From a bacterium (GTDB lineage Bacteria; Verrucomicrobiota; Kiritimatiellia; CAIKKV01; CAITUY01), in assembly GCA_037128595.1 (NCBI GenBank), contig JBAXWB010000008.1:69889-133888 (forward strand): a DNA stretch of 64,000 nt. Reading direction: 5' to 3'. Within the stretch, counting starts at the first letter, position 1, and the number at the start of each line of letters is the position of its first letter. Position numbers and translations under genes: made by a program. The notes under the pieces were generated by a model. That model was given only the letters and a program-made list of their open reading frames with translations, was not told where the DNA came from and did not search any database. Of this stretch, positions 35,130 to 44,270 are shown in pieces.

Positions 35130-36350
35130 TTAATGATAAATCCCGATCGGGCTCAATTCATCGCCGCGCGTAGGTTTTTTATAATTGAAGGGTAGGTACA
35201 CCGGGATGAGGGTTCCCCTGGAATTCACCTCATCAGTGTACGAAATCACCGGTGTCCCCTCAACCTGACTGCTGGCCAGGGCAATGAAGGCCGGCACCCG
35301 GAACGTATCCGGGTTAAGAATCTCACCGCTATACATCAAATTGGTATCCACAAACGTGGCTCCTTCTTTTGCTCTTAACCAGCGCGTATTCCCCAACCCG
35401 GCCACCTCATCCCCATATTTTTTTCCGGCAACCCACGTCATATACCCGGGATTCCCTTGATAGTACTTATCGGTCCACCCCCACTGATCTGGCGCTGAAA
35501 GCATCCACTGAAACGCCCAGGCCCCCTCCCACGCACTCTTGCACGCGCCCTTGCCAGCGGTATAGGCAAGATCGGCGGCATCATTCCAGGTTTCAGACGT
35601 CTTCCAGGGAAGCCCATCTCCCTCGTGGGTTTTAAGGCCCATTGTGAAAAACGTGTCATCACCGACCAACGTCCAGGGAATGGCGGCGATAGAAAGGGAA
35701 TCCAGCGGCGCAGGAAGGGAATCCAACGCGGCCAGCACGTCATCCGTGCCGCCCCAAGGCACCCCGCCGGCATCCATGAGGCTCCCCACATACTGGGGGA
35801 TCACCTCAATGAGATTATCCCCCCCGCTGGCCTGCGCGATCTGGTGCGCATATCCGATGGCCAGAATAGGGAACGCCGTCCTCGCCACCTCCTGGAAGTC
35901 ATTAATAGCCGTTGCAAAGTACTCCTGGCCCTTGTCGATAACCGGAGCCGCCGAGCACGCCAGGCAGGAAATGCCCGCCGCCGTCAACGCCCCGGCATAG
36001 GCCGATGTCCAGAAAAACGGTTTGGCGGCATGCACCGCCGCAATGGCAAAAACAGACGCCCCACAACCCACCAGTGCCACCGATTCTGCCGTGAATAGAA
36101 TTTTGTTCCCTTCATAGTGGATGTTGTTCAGATGCTGAATCACATTGCACCCTCTCGCCTCCCACAGCGCCGCCGCCTCGGCCGCCGCATCCACGGCATT
36201 TTGCGCCACAATACGGTCATAGACCGCCTTGTTCGTGTCCCCATTCAGCACTACCGTCATGACGACAAGAAACATCATCGTCCCGGACAGCAACAATGCG
36301 CTCCCGGAAGTGTCTTTCCGGAGATTCCGTATTCTGGCAAAGATTTTCAT
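35130..36350 (-). CDS. TadG-like pilus assembly protein (TadE/G N-terminal type)
   Basis: 406 residues. The N-terminus (DTSGSALLLSGTMMFLVVMTVVLNG, then RIVAQNAVDAAAEAAALWEARG) is the pattern of TadG-like proteins: one membrane helix followed by a helical DAAAxAAA stretch. The remainder is a long periplasmic domain with a second hydrophobic stretch near residues 75-135. No von Willebrand domain was recognised. Its start overlaps the neighbouring TadE-like gene by 4 nt. Confidence 0.8.
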   Translation of the reverse strand: MKIFARIRNLRKDTSGSALLLSGTMMFLVVMTVVLNGDTNKAVYDRIVAQNAVDAAAEAAALWEARGCNVIQHLNNIHYEGNKILFTAESVALVGCGASVFAIAAVHAAKPFFWTSAYAGALTAAGISCLACSAAPVIDKGQEYFATAINDFQEVARTAFPILAIGYAHQIAQASGGDNLIEVIPQYVGSLMDAGGVPWGGTDDVLAALDSLPAPLDSLSIAAIPWTLVGDDTFFTMGLKTHEGDGLPWKTSETWNDAADLAYTAGKGACKSAWEGAWAFQWMLSAPDQWGWTDKYYQGNPGYMTWVAGKKYGDEVAGLGNTRWLRAKEGATFVDTNLMYSGEILNPDTFRVPAFIALASSQVEGTPVISYTDEVNSRGTLIPVYLPFNYKKPTRGDELSPIGIYH

Positions 36351-37426
36351 GGTTTCATCAACTTTTCCAGCCGGTCCGTTTGAGTGATCACATCGGCTTT
36401 AGCGTTATTGCAGGATACCTTCTTTTGAGCCTCCAGCGCCTGCGCGTCCTTTAATTCCTGTTCGGCCACAGCGCGAGCAGGCGTTCCAGGATCAGTCTGA
36501 GCCACTTTTGTCTGGGCGGCTAGCGTGGCTTTATGGGCATTATCATAGTCTTCACATTCATGTTGGGCCCGTTTCTGAGCCTCTTCAATATCCTTCTGCA
36601 ACTGCTTCATCTCCTCGGCCTTTTTCTCAAGTTCAGGATCCGTCACTTCAGCGGCAGTCTCGGTGTCAGGCAACCGCGGCCGAAACGACTCCTTGGCGCC
36701 CCACTCCGCATAGCCCATGGAACACTTGCTCTGGATATTGATATGTGGACAAAGACTGAGATACTCATCCAACTCATCAGGGATATCGAATCCCGCCAGA
36801 GACTTTCCCTGCTCCCTCAGCATTTGATATTCGCCATAAGATTTCGGAATTCCTTCAAGCCCCTCGCGCAGGGATTCCAGCCCCGAAAAAATTTTCTGCC
36901 CGCCGATATAATTCCAAAGCTCCACCAGACCGGGAACGTAGATGGGCTGCGGATAATTGATTTCCACATCCACCTGCTTGGGGTTGCCACTGGTATGAAT
37001 AGAAATGCTTCCACCCAGAACACTGGAGTTCAAGCGCAGATTCTTGGCCACGAGGTAGCCCTTGATCAGTTGCTCCGCATGGGACCCCGTAAGCTCAAAG
37101 TCTGAAAGATCATACCCGAGGGCGGTGGTCTCGCCGGGCATGAGTCGGGCGATCGGGGCTAAGGCCATCGCCGCCGCGCTGGTGGCAAAATCAACCGCGC
37201 GGGCATCGCTGCCTGTTTCATGGATACTCAGGGCAGCATGCACCGCATAAGAGCGGGCCGCCGCATAGGCGGCATAGTTCCCAACCTGGTAGGCCTGAAC
37301 AATAGCAACATATTGAAGCATGGCGAAAAAGAACAGCAGCACAATCGGGATGACGATGGCAAACTCAGTCAATGACTGGGCTCTGTCATCTTTTACAATC
37401 CCGGGGCCATTTTTTCTCAAGTTCAC
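36347..37426 (-). CDS. TadE family pseudopilin with long coiled-coil tail
   Basis: 359 residues. RAQSLTEFAIVIPIVLLFFFAML is a typical TadE signal: Gln-Ser-Leu-Thr-Glu, then one hydrophobic helix, then YAAYAAARSYAVHA. The central part is a compact periplasmic domain. The C-terminal 80 residues are charged and heptad-like (KKAEEMKQLQKDIEEAQKR), which is unusual for TadE and suggests a coiled coil. Overlaps the TadG-like gene by 4 nt. Confidence 0.85.
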   Translation of the reverse strand: MNLRKNGPGIVKDDRAQSLTEFAIVIPIVLLFFFAMLQYVAIVQAYQVGNYAAYAAARSYAVHAALSIHETGSDARAVDFATSAAAMALAPIARLMPGETTALGYDLSDFELTGSHAEQLIKGYLVAKNLRLNSSVLGGSISIHTSGNPKQVDVEINYPQPIYVPGLVELWNYIGGQKIFSGLESLREGLEGIPKSYGEYQMLREQGKSLAGFDIPDELDEYLSLCPHINIQSKCSMGYAEWGAKESFRPRLPDTETAAEVTDPELEKKAEEMKQLQKDIEEAQKRAQHECEDYDNAHKATLAAQTKVAQTDPGTPARAVAEQELKDAQALEAQKKVSCNNAKADVITQTDRLEKLMKP

Positions 37427-37444
37427 GCGTTCAGTTCATCCTTG

Positions 37445-37969
37445 TTATTTCGCACCACACAGGAACATGGCCATTTCACAACCAATCGCAATCGCCAACC
37501 CATATGGCACAAGGACCGGCTCAACGTTAACAGGCCCACAGGCCGTGGTCTTGCGCCAAAAGGCCAGCCGACGCATCCCGTTACCAATTCGCAGCCATAA
37601 GTCCCTCCGCCAGATCACGATCATGAACGCCAGACCCACTCCCACCAAAGCGGTATAGAATAATGCAGGCTGGATCAGCTTGGCCCCCATCAAGGCACCG
37701 GCCGCGCCCATGAGTTTTACATCCCCCCCGCCCACGCCGCCAAACACATAGAAAAGGAATAGAAAACCGAACCCGATCAGCAACCCACCCAAACTCGACC
37801 AGAAGGCGGGCATCCCCTGCAGGTAGCCTAAACACAATCCCACGGCCATCCCCGACAGGGTCAGCCAATTAGGAATCCGGCTATTCTTAATTTCACTGTA
37901 GACGGCTACGGCAAGCATCGCCGCCAATACACTCAAGGCTACTATATTTTCCACTGTCGTTGTCATCAT
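37445..37969 (-). CDS. tadV: TadV/CpaA-type A24 prepilin peptidase, altered first catalytic residue
   Basis: 174 residues with about five or six membrane segments. Short type-IV prepilin peptidase for Flp pilins, without the N-methyltransferase domain. The second catalytic motif GVGGGDVKLMG is intact. The first, normally a membrane-proximal Asp before RIPNWL (SDLRxRRIPNWL), reads SEIKNSRIPNWL, so Glu replaces Asp. Family and operon place it as the pilin-processing enzyme. Whether the Glu form is active is open. Confidence 0.88.
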   Translation of the reverse strand: MMTTTVENIVALSVLAAMLAVAVYSEIKNSRIPNWLTLSGMAVGLCLGYLQGMPAFWSSLGGLLIGFGFLFLFYVFGGVGGGDVKLMGAAGALMGAKLIQPALFYTALVGVGLAFMIVIWRRDLWLRIGNGMRRLAFWRKTTACGPVNVEPVLVPYGLAIAIGCEMAMFLCGAK

Positions 37970-37987
37970 GGCATGTTTCCGACCCGC

Positions 37988-38170
37988 TCAGGGCCCTGGA
38001 TATAACAATAGAACGGTAATGAGGTTATACTGGGCCCGGAGAGCGGTATATAAAGGATTGTCCGGATGAAATAGCCAAAAGACCAGCGGCAGCGTGATAC
38101 CCAGCATCACCACATATTCAGTGATGGCCTGGCCACTCCTGTTGGATAGTCGTGTCATTGGTGCTTTCAA
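37988..38170 (-). CDS. Flp-like pilin, operon copy
   Basis: 60 residues. SGQAITEYVVMLGITLPLVFWLF is a class III prepilin signature: a Gly cleavage site, Glu at +5 with Tyr at +6, then one hydrophobic helix. The mature tail is very short. The start ATG overlaps the DUF1573 gene stop (ATGA at 38170-38167). It sits just before the prepilin peptidase gene. The larger pilin at 48469-48215 is the more likely main subunit, so this may be a minor one. Confidence 0.78.
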   Translation of the reverse strand: MKAPMTRLSNRSGQAITEYVVMLGITLPLVFWLFHPDNPLYTALRAQYNLITVLLLYPGP

Positions 38171-39135
38171 TTGATGGTAATCTCCACGGGCAACGCCACC
38201 GCCTGATTCTGCCGATTCACCCCTTTAAGCAGGATATGGCGGGCGCCCCCTCTTTCCGCCGCCAAACCCGTTGCCTCAACATAAATACGGTAATTCTCAG
38301 AGGTTGGATCAGGATCTATTTCGCAGCGGAACTCGCCCGTCGAGGGCACCGCATCCAGTAACGAAAACGCCTTCTCGCCATGCTGTCTCAGCCACAAGGT
38401 ACGTGTCTGTAATTCATCCTTTGCCTCGAATGTTAATTGCGAGGGAATCACCTCATAGTCCTCCGGAAAATCAATTCTTCCCGCAATATTACAAGGCGGA
38501 TCATTCGTATTCTGGCTATGCACGGTTACACCAAAAACGGAGCGCCCGCGCGGCAACGGCTTTTCCACCTGCACTATGACCTGGTACCGATCCCGCGCCA
38601 CCTCAACCACGGTGGCGAACAGGTTGGTGTTATCACAATCAGCTAGCGAAAGGGGCTCGTTCAGTCTCACCAGTGATGCGATCTCCACATAACTTTTCTG
38701 CTGCTCCACGGCTCCACCCACACTCAACTCCACCGGCGACACCCGATAGAGAGGCACCAGCGTAGCCAGCAGCTCCAATGTCACTCCGGCAGATAAAGGG
38801 TCATCGGTCTCAAGCGTCACCTGACGGGTGATATCACCACTAAGTTGACGGGTGTCGAGTACACAATGTGCGATCGTGCTCGCACCTGACGCGATGACGG
38901 ACTCATCCAGATAGACTTTCATGCAGGAATCGCAACTGGTAATGACGCGCCGGATGGCCAGCCTGGCGTCCCCGGTATTTCGCACAACAAAGTCATGCTG
39001 CATATGATTGACATTCGTCACCGTCCCGAAATTCCAGGCGGAGGATTCAACTGAAATGCGCGGCGAGGCAACGACCGAAATCGCAACCCCGACCATAGCG
39101 ACAAACGCCGGAACATATGTGAGCTCACTGCGCAT
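38167..39135 (-). CDS. DUF1573 domain exported protein
   Basis: 322 residues with signal peptide (PAFVAMVGVAISVVASP). DUF1573 occupies about residues 25-135: SAWNFGTVTNVNHMQHDFVVRNTGDARLAI and VITSCDSCMKVYLD, as in the immunoglobulin-like family with C-x-C pairs. The rest is similar beta sandwich material (about 140-320). Overlaps both neighbours by 11 and 4 nt. DUF1573 proteins are usually found in Bacteroidetes and Planctomycetes as secreted proteins; a place within a Tad operon is unusual. Confidence 0.8.
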   Translation of the reverse strand: MRSELTYVPAFVAMVGVAISVVASPRISVESSAWNFGTVTNVNHMQHDFVVRNTGDARLAIRRVITSCDSCMKVYLDESVIASGASTIAHCVLDTRQLSGDITRQVTLETDDPLSAGVTLELLATLVPLYRVSPVELSVGGAVEQQKSYVEIASLVRLNEPLSLADCDNTNLFATVVEVARDRYQVIVQVEKPLPRGRSVFGVTVHSQNTNDPPCNIAGRIDFPEDYEVIPSQLTFEAKDELQTRTLWLRQHGEKAFSLLDAVPSTGEFRCEIDPDPTSENYRIYVEATGLAAERGGARHILLKGVNRQNQAVALPVEITIN

Positions 39136-41122
39136 AATCTTTCAATTTATTTGATGCCCGCAAATAGTAGTCTTCGTCAGGGGCGCTCAGTTCAAGCGCG
39201 GTTTTGAAAGCCTTCCGGGCCAGATCTGCCTGCCCCAATTCCTCATGAACAATCCCCCGTTGATAGGCCGCGCGGGCCGCTGCCGTCATCTTTTTCTGCA
39301 CCTTCTCCATGGACTGAATCGCCTTCACATTGTTCGTGTCGGCCTGAAGCGCGACTTTATACAATCTCAATGCCTCCCGCTGGTTTCCGCCGTTCAAAGA
39401 GGACTCCGCCTTCACGCAATTCTCGCTGGATAATTCCGCCAGCCTTACCGCAAGCCGTTTTTTAGCCTCCATCGCCCTTTTGCGCAGCATATTCAAAGGA
39501 TCGTCTTCAACCTGAATCACACTGTCGCAGGCCCGGAGATACCGCCACAACATCGCCACATCATCAGGCGTCTCCATGGCCTCGGCGCTTGCCAACGGCC
39601 CGACCAGAGGCTCAATACGCCGGATCCGATCGCGCACCTCCAGCATCGATGCATTAGCAAACGATGTCTGGAGCCCACCCTCACACTCGCCCAGTGCTTC
39701 GGCAATCAGCCCCTTCTGATATTTCGCCTTTGCCCTATCGAGATATTCTGCCACCTTCCGGTTACTGGCGATGTTATCGAGACCCTCTTTCGCCTCAATG
39801 AAGTACATACTGGATTCAGGTATCGCCTGCAAAGCAGCCTCAGCCATGTCAACCTGCTGATGCTCAAGACAATTCTTCGCCCTGGCCAAATTCTGCTCGG
39901 CTTCACATTCCCTGACAGCCACATCCAGACGCTGGCGCACCAGAGCTGACTTCGGGAACGCCTCTTTTGCTTTTTCCAGCAGGGCCACCGCATCACGCCA
40001 GTTTTTGGAAGAGGCAGCGACTTTCGCGTTCTCGATCGACTTGATGACCGCCTCCAAATTCCGGGCCTGCGGGTTGTTCGGCGAATTCCGCAGCACTTGG
40101 TAACAAAGCTCCTTCGCGCGCTCATAGAGCTCTTTTGCTGCTGCCAACTCAGCTTCAGCGAGGGTTTCCCTGGCCGCCAACTCCGCCCTCACGATCTTGA
40201 CCCCCGCCTTGGCCTCCGCTCGAGTGGCATCAACTTTCAGTGCGGATTGATAACACTCCAATGCCTTTGTCAGCTCACCCTGCTTGTACAATGTGTTAGC
40301 CTCATTCACATAGTCCCCCGCAATGTCCGCAGGCTGCAAAAGCTTAATCGCCACGAGCACCAACGCCATGACGACCACCCCCAGGATGATCCGGTTTCGC
40401 AATTGGCGCTGTTTCCGTAAATTGGACTTCCGGAACAACAGCGTCGAGACCCCAATCTTGATGTGCTGGCCATTCTCAAGTGCCGCATGCTTGACCTTGA
40501 TCCCATCCACAAAGGTGCCATTACTGCTATCCAAATCCTCGATCACATGGCGTTCACCATCTCCTGTAATTCGGGCATGACTAATGGATACTGCGTCATC
40601 GAGCAGAACAATGTGATTCTCCAATCCCCGCCCGATCAGCAGAGGGGACTCCCAATCAGCCACTTTCCCACCCACAAAAGGCCCCTCAACAATGGCCAGC
40701 TGAACACGCCAATCCTTTTGACCCACCGGGGAAGCCACTTTACGACCCAGTCCCTGGCTCTCTTTTTTAGGCCATTCCTGAACGCGGGTGGCGCCGCTCA
40801 CGGGCTCATCAGGGTCTGCCTGATTCCGGTCCAGAATAAACTTCAACCGCGTGACCCCGATGTCGATTTCATCTCCATCATTGATCTGTTTTCGCGCCTC
40901 AAGAGGGATGCCGTTCAGCAGGGTGCCATTCCGGCTCCCTTTATCCTGAAGCCAATACGCGTCCCCCTTCCGGGTCAGCACGATATGCTGGCGGGAGGCC
41001 ATAGGCTCATCCGGCAACACCAGATCGCAGCGGGAAGAGCGGCCTATAACAAAAACATCTTTATTAACGGCCGTCTTTTGCAGCTGCCGTTTTTCTCGCG
41101 TCACCACCAACATTGCGATCAT
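39125..41122 (-). CDS. Double-FHA membrane protein with TPR-like repeats (TadD-like position)
   Basis: 665 residues. FHA domain 1 (about 20-95) has FVIGRSSRCDLVLPDE, ASRQHIVL and GSRNGTLLNG. FHA 2 (about 140-215) has LIGRGLENHIVLLDD, ISHARITG and DSSNGTFVDG. A membrane helix (IILGVVVMALVLVAIKLL, about 245) is followed by helical repeats resembling TPRs in the periplasm (ALECYQSALKVDATRAEAKAG and others). Both FHA domains have the Arg, Ser and Asn that bind phosphothreonine. The ATG at 41122 has GAGG 5 nt upstream. It overlaps the DUF1573 gene by 11 nt. It may take the scaffold role of TadD while sensing phosphorylation inside the cell. Confidence 0.88.
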   Translation of the reverse strand: MIAMLVVTREKRQLQKTAVNKDVFVIGRSSRCDLVLPDEPMASRQHIVLTRKGDAYWLQDKGSRNGTLLNGIPLEARKQINDGDEIDIGVTRLKFILDRNQADPDEPVSGATRVQEWPKKESQGLGRKVASPVGQKDWRVQLAIVEGPFVGGKVADWESPLLIGRGLENHIVLLDDAVSISHARITGDGERHVIEDLDSSNGTFVDGIKVKHAALENGQHIKIGVSTLLFRKSNLRKQRQLRNRIILGVVVMALVLVAIKLLQPADIAGDYVNEANTLYKQGELTKALECYQSALKVDATRAEAKAGVKIVRAELAARETLAEAELAAAKELYERAKELCYQVLRNSPNNPQARNLEAVIKSIENAKVAASSKNWRDAVALLEKAKEAFPKSALVRQRLDVAVRECEAEQNLARAKNCLEHQQVDMAEAALQAIPESSMYFIEAKEGLDNIASNRKVAEYLDRAKAKYQKGLIAEALGECEGGLQTSFANASMLEVRDRIRRIEPLVGPLASAEAMETPDDVAMLWRYLRACDSVIQVEDDPLNMLRKRAMEAKKRLAVRLAELSSENCVKAESSLNGGNQREALRLYKVALQADTNNVKAIQSMEKVQKKMTAAARAAYQRGIVHEELGQADLARKAFKTALELSAPDEDYYLRASNKLKDYAQ

Positions 41123-41128
41123 AAAGCC

Positions 41129-42604
41129 TCATTTCTTAGGTGACAGCCGCCGCAGCAACTGGATCATTTCCTGGTAAGTCGGATCTGTTTTATCAGGCAG
41201 CATTTGAATCAGTTTCTGAGTCGCCCAATAGGCTGTTTCGCGGTCACCTTCTTTCATCGCCCTCTTGATCTCATAGCGTTGTTCCCGGATCGCCTGGTTG
41301 TATAAATTCATGGCTGAACGCAGGCTGATGGCCGCTTCCTGATACCCCTTCGCCCGCTCGGGCCGGGCAATGGATAACTGCAGCGCCTGCTGATATTCCT
41401 GAATGGCTCGATATAAATTGTCCTGCTTAACATTCCGGCTGGTGACCAGGGAATCCCCGTTACGCTTATGCTCATCAATCAACCGGTCAACCCCATCCGG
41501 ATTACTCAACGCCATTTTCTGCATCGCATCGTCCGGCAACGGGAAATCAAAAGTCTGTTGCCCCTCTAAAAGCGCAAAGCTCGGTAACAGCCTGGAGAAC
41601 ACCAGGGCCTGCTCCTGATAGCAGGCGGTTGCGCTGAAACACTCCACCACAATCCTTGTTCCTCCGTTTAAAAGGTAGAGCCCTTTTCCTTGTCCATTCT
41701 TGAGCTTGAATCCATAAAACACACACAACAGGTCGTTCAACGTCATTTTCTTTGATCCGAGGAACACATGATTGGATTTCACAGAGTCCTGATATTGCTG
41801 AAAGCCCTCGGTCAGTCCTGTCGTTTCATATTCGACCCCACGAACCACCTCCACACGCATTCGCGTCCAGGCACTATCCCCCATCCTGCCCAATCCGACA
41901 ATGAGCGGGGCACCAGGCCTCGCGGCAAAGCGCGTCCAGGAGCTCGGATAGGAAATGCCCAAGGCGTACACGGGGTCGGTATAACGCTCCAGGGTGTCGC
42001 TCGCCGCAAGGCTTGGCTCCTTCACCATAAACATCCAGGCGCCCCCCGCGACGATCAGAAGGACACAGACAACGAGAAGATATACCGCCATCTTTTTCCG
42101 CGACCGGGTTCCCGGAGGAGGAGGCGCCTTCCACTTGGGCAAGTCGGACGGATTCAGCATTCGCGTCTGCTCGCCCACGATCCCCCTTGTGGCATCTGGC
42201 TCGGCATCTCCCTCGTCTCCCCCCCGCAACTCATCCATCGGCTCCATGAATTTAGTACCACTCGTCCCCGAGGACGACGGCCCCAAGTCGTCAGACGCCC
42301 CCGCAGCCGGGTCCGGCACCTCCTCATACCGGAACTGAACGGCTCCCACTTCCAGAATGTCTCCGTTCTTCAACACCGCGACGCCATTCAGACGCACTCC
42401 ATTCAGATTAGACCAGCGGGAGCTTTTATCTTCAGCCGCTACCTGACCGGATATCATGCGAAGCTCGAGATGGCGTCGCGACACCCGGGGATCATCAATG
42501 TGAAAATTGGCCGAACCAGAACGCCCTATGACAAACAGGGGCCCCTCCAGCAAAAGGGATTTCCCTGATTCCGCACCGGTTAAAATAATGAGCTGCTTCT
42601 TCAT
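41129..42604 (-). CDS. FHA-domain membrane protein
   Basis: 491 residues. One N-terminal FHA domain (about 20-95: FVIGRSGSANFHIDDP, VSRRHLELR, SNLNGVRLNG). A linker of about 75 residues leads to one membrane helix (MAVYLLVVCVLLIVAGGAWM, about 172-190) and an extracytoplasmic domain with no known family, ending in helical segments. The arrangement (cytosolic FHA, single helix, outer domain) mirrors the double-FHA neighbour downstream. The FHA part would recognise phosphothreonine made by the nearby kinase; that link is inference. Confidence 0.88.
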   Translation of the reverse strand: MKKQLIILTGAESGKSLLLEGPLFVIGRSGSANFHIDDPRVSRRHLELRMISGQVAAEDKSSRWSNLNGVRLNGVAVLKNGDILEVGAVQFRYEEVPDPAAGASDDLGPSSSGTSGTKFMEPMDELRGGDEGDAEPDATRGIVGEQTRMLNPSDLPKWKAPPPPGTRSRKKMAVYLLVVCVLLIVAGGAWMFMVKEPSLAASDTLERYTDPVYALGISYPSSWTRFAARPGAPLIVGLGRMGDSAWTRMRVEVVRGVEYETTGLTEGFQQYQDSVKSNHVFLGSKKMTLNDLLCVFYGFKLKNGQGKGLYLLNGGTRIVVECFSATACYQEQALVFSRLLPSFALLEGQQTFDFPLPDDAMQKMALSNPDGVDRLIDEHKRNGDSLVTSRNVKQDNLYRAIQEYQQALQLSIARPERAKGYQEAAISLRSAMNLYNQAIREQRYEIKRAMKEGDRETAYWATQKLIQMLPDKTDPTYQEMIQLLRRLSPKK

Positions 42605-42613
42605 GTCACTCTC

Positions 42614-43396
42614 TTATTTCGCATAGCTGGTGATCATCTGAATAAACACAGGCGCCAGGATCATCAGAAAAACCGCCGGCATGATACACAGCACGAGCGG
42701 CGCAAGCATCTTAACGGGCGCTTCCTGTGCCGCTTTTTCAGCGCGTTGCGCCCGCCGGATCCGTAGCATGTCGGACTGCACCTTCAACACCGGGCCGATA
42801 CTTGCCCCCAGCCGATCAGCCTGGATTAATGAAGAGACGACGGCGCTCAAATCCTGAAGCTTGACCCGGCTAGCCATCTCCCTGAGCGCATCACGCCGGG
42901 GACGCCCTAGTTCAATCTGATTGAAGAAAAACGACAATTCATCCTTTAAAGGACCGGCCCGGTGTTTCTCGACCACGCGACGCAAGGCCGTCAGAAAATC
43001 CAGCCCTGCCTCTACAGAAATCGTCAACAAATCCAACGTATCAGGTAACTCGAGGGCAATGGACTGCTTTCGCCGCGCGGCCCGCTCCCCGATATTCGCG
43101 GCGGGAAAGATAAAGCCACCCATCATGAGTCCAAGATAAACCAGGATTTGCTTGGGCCCCTCAAACAGAAAATCAAATATCCCCATCTGAAACAGCAGAA
43201 GGCCCCAGATCACGGGAAACAGGAGCATCGCGACAACCTGGATGCCCAGCAGTTCAACCCCCATCAGCCCGCCGGGCTGTCCCGCCGAGATCAGCATGGC
43301 GTCATGATTCCTGACATACGAGGCTACCGGCTGCCCGAATCGCGCAACCGCCATTTCCCCTGCGACCGCAAAAAACTGCCTTAGTTTAATATTCAT
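42614..43396 (-). CDS. tadC: TadC inner-membrane platform protein
   Basis: 260 residues of the type II secretion F (GspF) family: LLTISVEAGLDFLTALRRVVEKHRAGPLKDEL, then an ALREMASRVKLQDLSAVVSSLIQADRLGASI stretch and a C-terminal helix pair. TadC forms the inner-membrane base of the pilus together with TadB. It follows tadB by 4 nt. About three to four membrane segments are visible. Confidence 0.92.
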   Translation of the reverse strand: MNIKLRQFFAVAGEMAVARFGQPVASYVRNHDAMLISAGQPGGLMGVELLGIQVVAMLLFPVIWGLLLFQMGIFDFLFEGPKQILVYLGLMMGGFIFPAANIGERAARRKQSIALELPDTLDLLTISVEAGLDFLTALRRVVEKHRAGPLKDELSFFFNQIELGRPRRDALREMASRVKLQDLSAVVSSLIQADRLGASIGPVLKVQSDMLRIRRAQRAEKAAQEAPVKMLAPLVLCIMPAVFLMILAPVFIQMITSYAK

Positions 43397-43400
43397 GGGA

Positions 43401-44264
43401 TCAATACTTTACCGCCGCAATTTTACGCACCCAGATATACCCCACCACATCCATGATCACCACCAATACCAGAGCCAAAAACCCATAAAAGGTGGTCCAC
43501 ATGGTCTGCATCAACTCTGGATTGACCTTCCACACAAAGAAACCGAACACATAAGGCAGGAGCCCTACAATGAGGGCCTGAAGCCGGCCTTGCGCGGTCA
43601 GGGAATCGGCTTTGCCGCCCAGCACCTTTCGCTCGCGCACCATGAACACAATGCGCTCGAACACTTCCGCCAGGTTTCCACCCAGTTGCCGCGTGATCTG
43701 AATCGCCGAGACCGCCAGATCCAAATCGGCATCCTTTGTACGGGTCACACAATTTTGCAGCGCCACGTCAAGGTCAACACCTACCCGGTATTCCCGGCGA
43801 ATCAACTCAAACTCCTGCGATATTGGCGCCGGCATCTCCTCAATCAGCATATCGATCGCCTGCTGCAGTGTGAATCCTGCCCGCATCCCGTTCGCCATCA
43901 TCACCAGCCCATCCACAAGCTGCTCGCTGAAGGCGCGCCGCCGCTTGACGCGCATGATTATAATCACCAATTCCGGCAGAAAATATCCGATCAATGCCAC
44001 CATCAGGGCGACCACAAAAGGGACCGGCGGTGTGGCTTCCCAGCTCAAGAGCAACCCGATCAGACCGCATCCGAATGAGACTGCCCACTTAACCTTGTGC
44101 AGGCTCTCCACCGAAATGAAAATGAACATTTCTTCAAGCCGGCGGGCAACCTGCTCCTTCTCGCGGAAGCCGGACCGCTTCACGAGCGTCCGCAGGGGCC
44201 CATAGGCTGCAAAGCAAATCGCCAGGACTGCAAAAAAACCTAAAATGAGTATGAATTCCAACAT
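43401..44264 (-). CDS. tadB: TadB inner-membrane platform protein
   Basis: 287 residues, also GspF-type: membrane helix at the N-terminus, a pair at about 60-100, then LVDGLVMMANGMRAGFTLQQAIDML, the hallmark helix, with LDVALQNCVTRTKDADLDLAVSAIQITRQLGGNLAEV, and a final membrane pair. It works with TadC as the base of the Flp pilus. Located between the FHA-CpaF ATPase and tadC, as in most tad operons. Confidence 0.93.
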   Translation of the reverse strand: MLEFILILGFFAVLAICFAAYGPLRTLVKRSGFREKEQVARRLEEMFIFISVESLHKVKWAVSFGCGLIGLLLSWEATPPVPFVVALMVALIGYFLPELVIIIMRVKRRRAFSEQLVDGLVMMANGMRAGFTLQQAIDMLIEEMPAPISQEFELIRREYRVGVDLDVALQNCVTRTKDADLDLAVSAIQITRQLGGNLAEVFERIVFMVRERKVLGGKADSLTAQGRLQALIVGLLPYVFGFFVWKVNPELMQTMWTTFYGFLALVLVVIMDVVGYIWVRKIAAVKY

Positions 44265-44270
44265 AACTGA

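Noticed and set aside
40463-41143. Open plus-strand frame of 226 codons
   Set aside because: It is antisense to the double-FHA gene and contains no recognisable domain.
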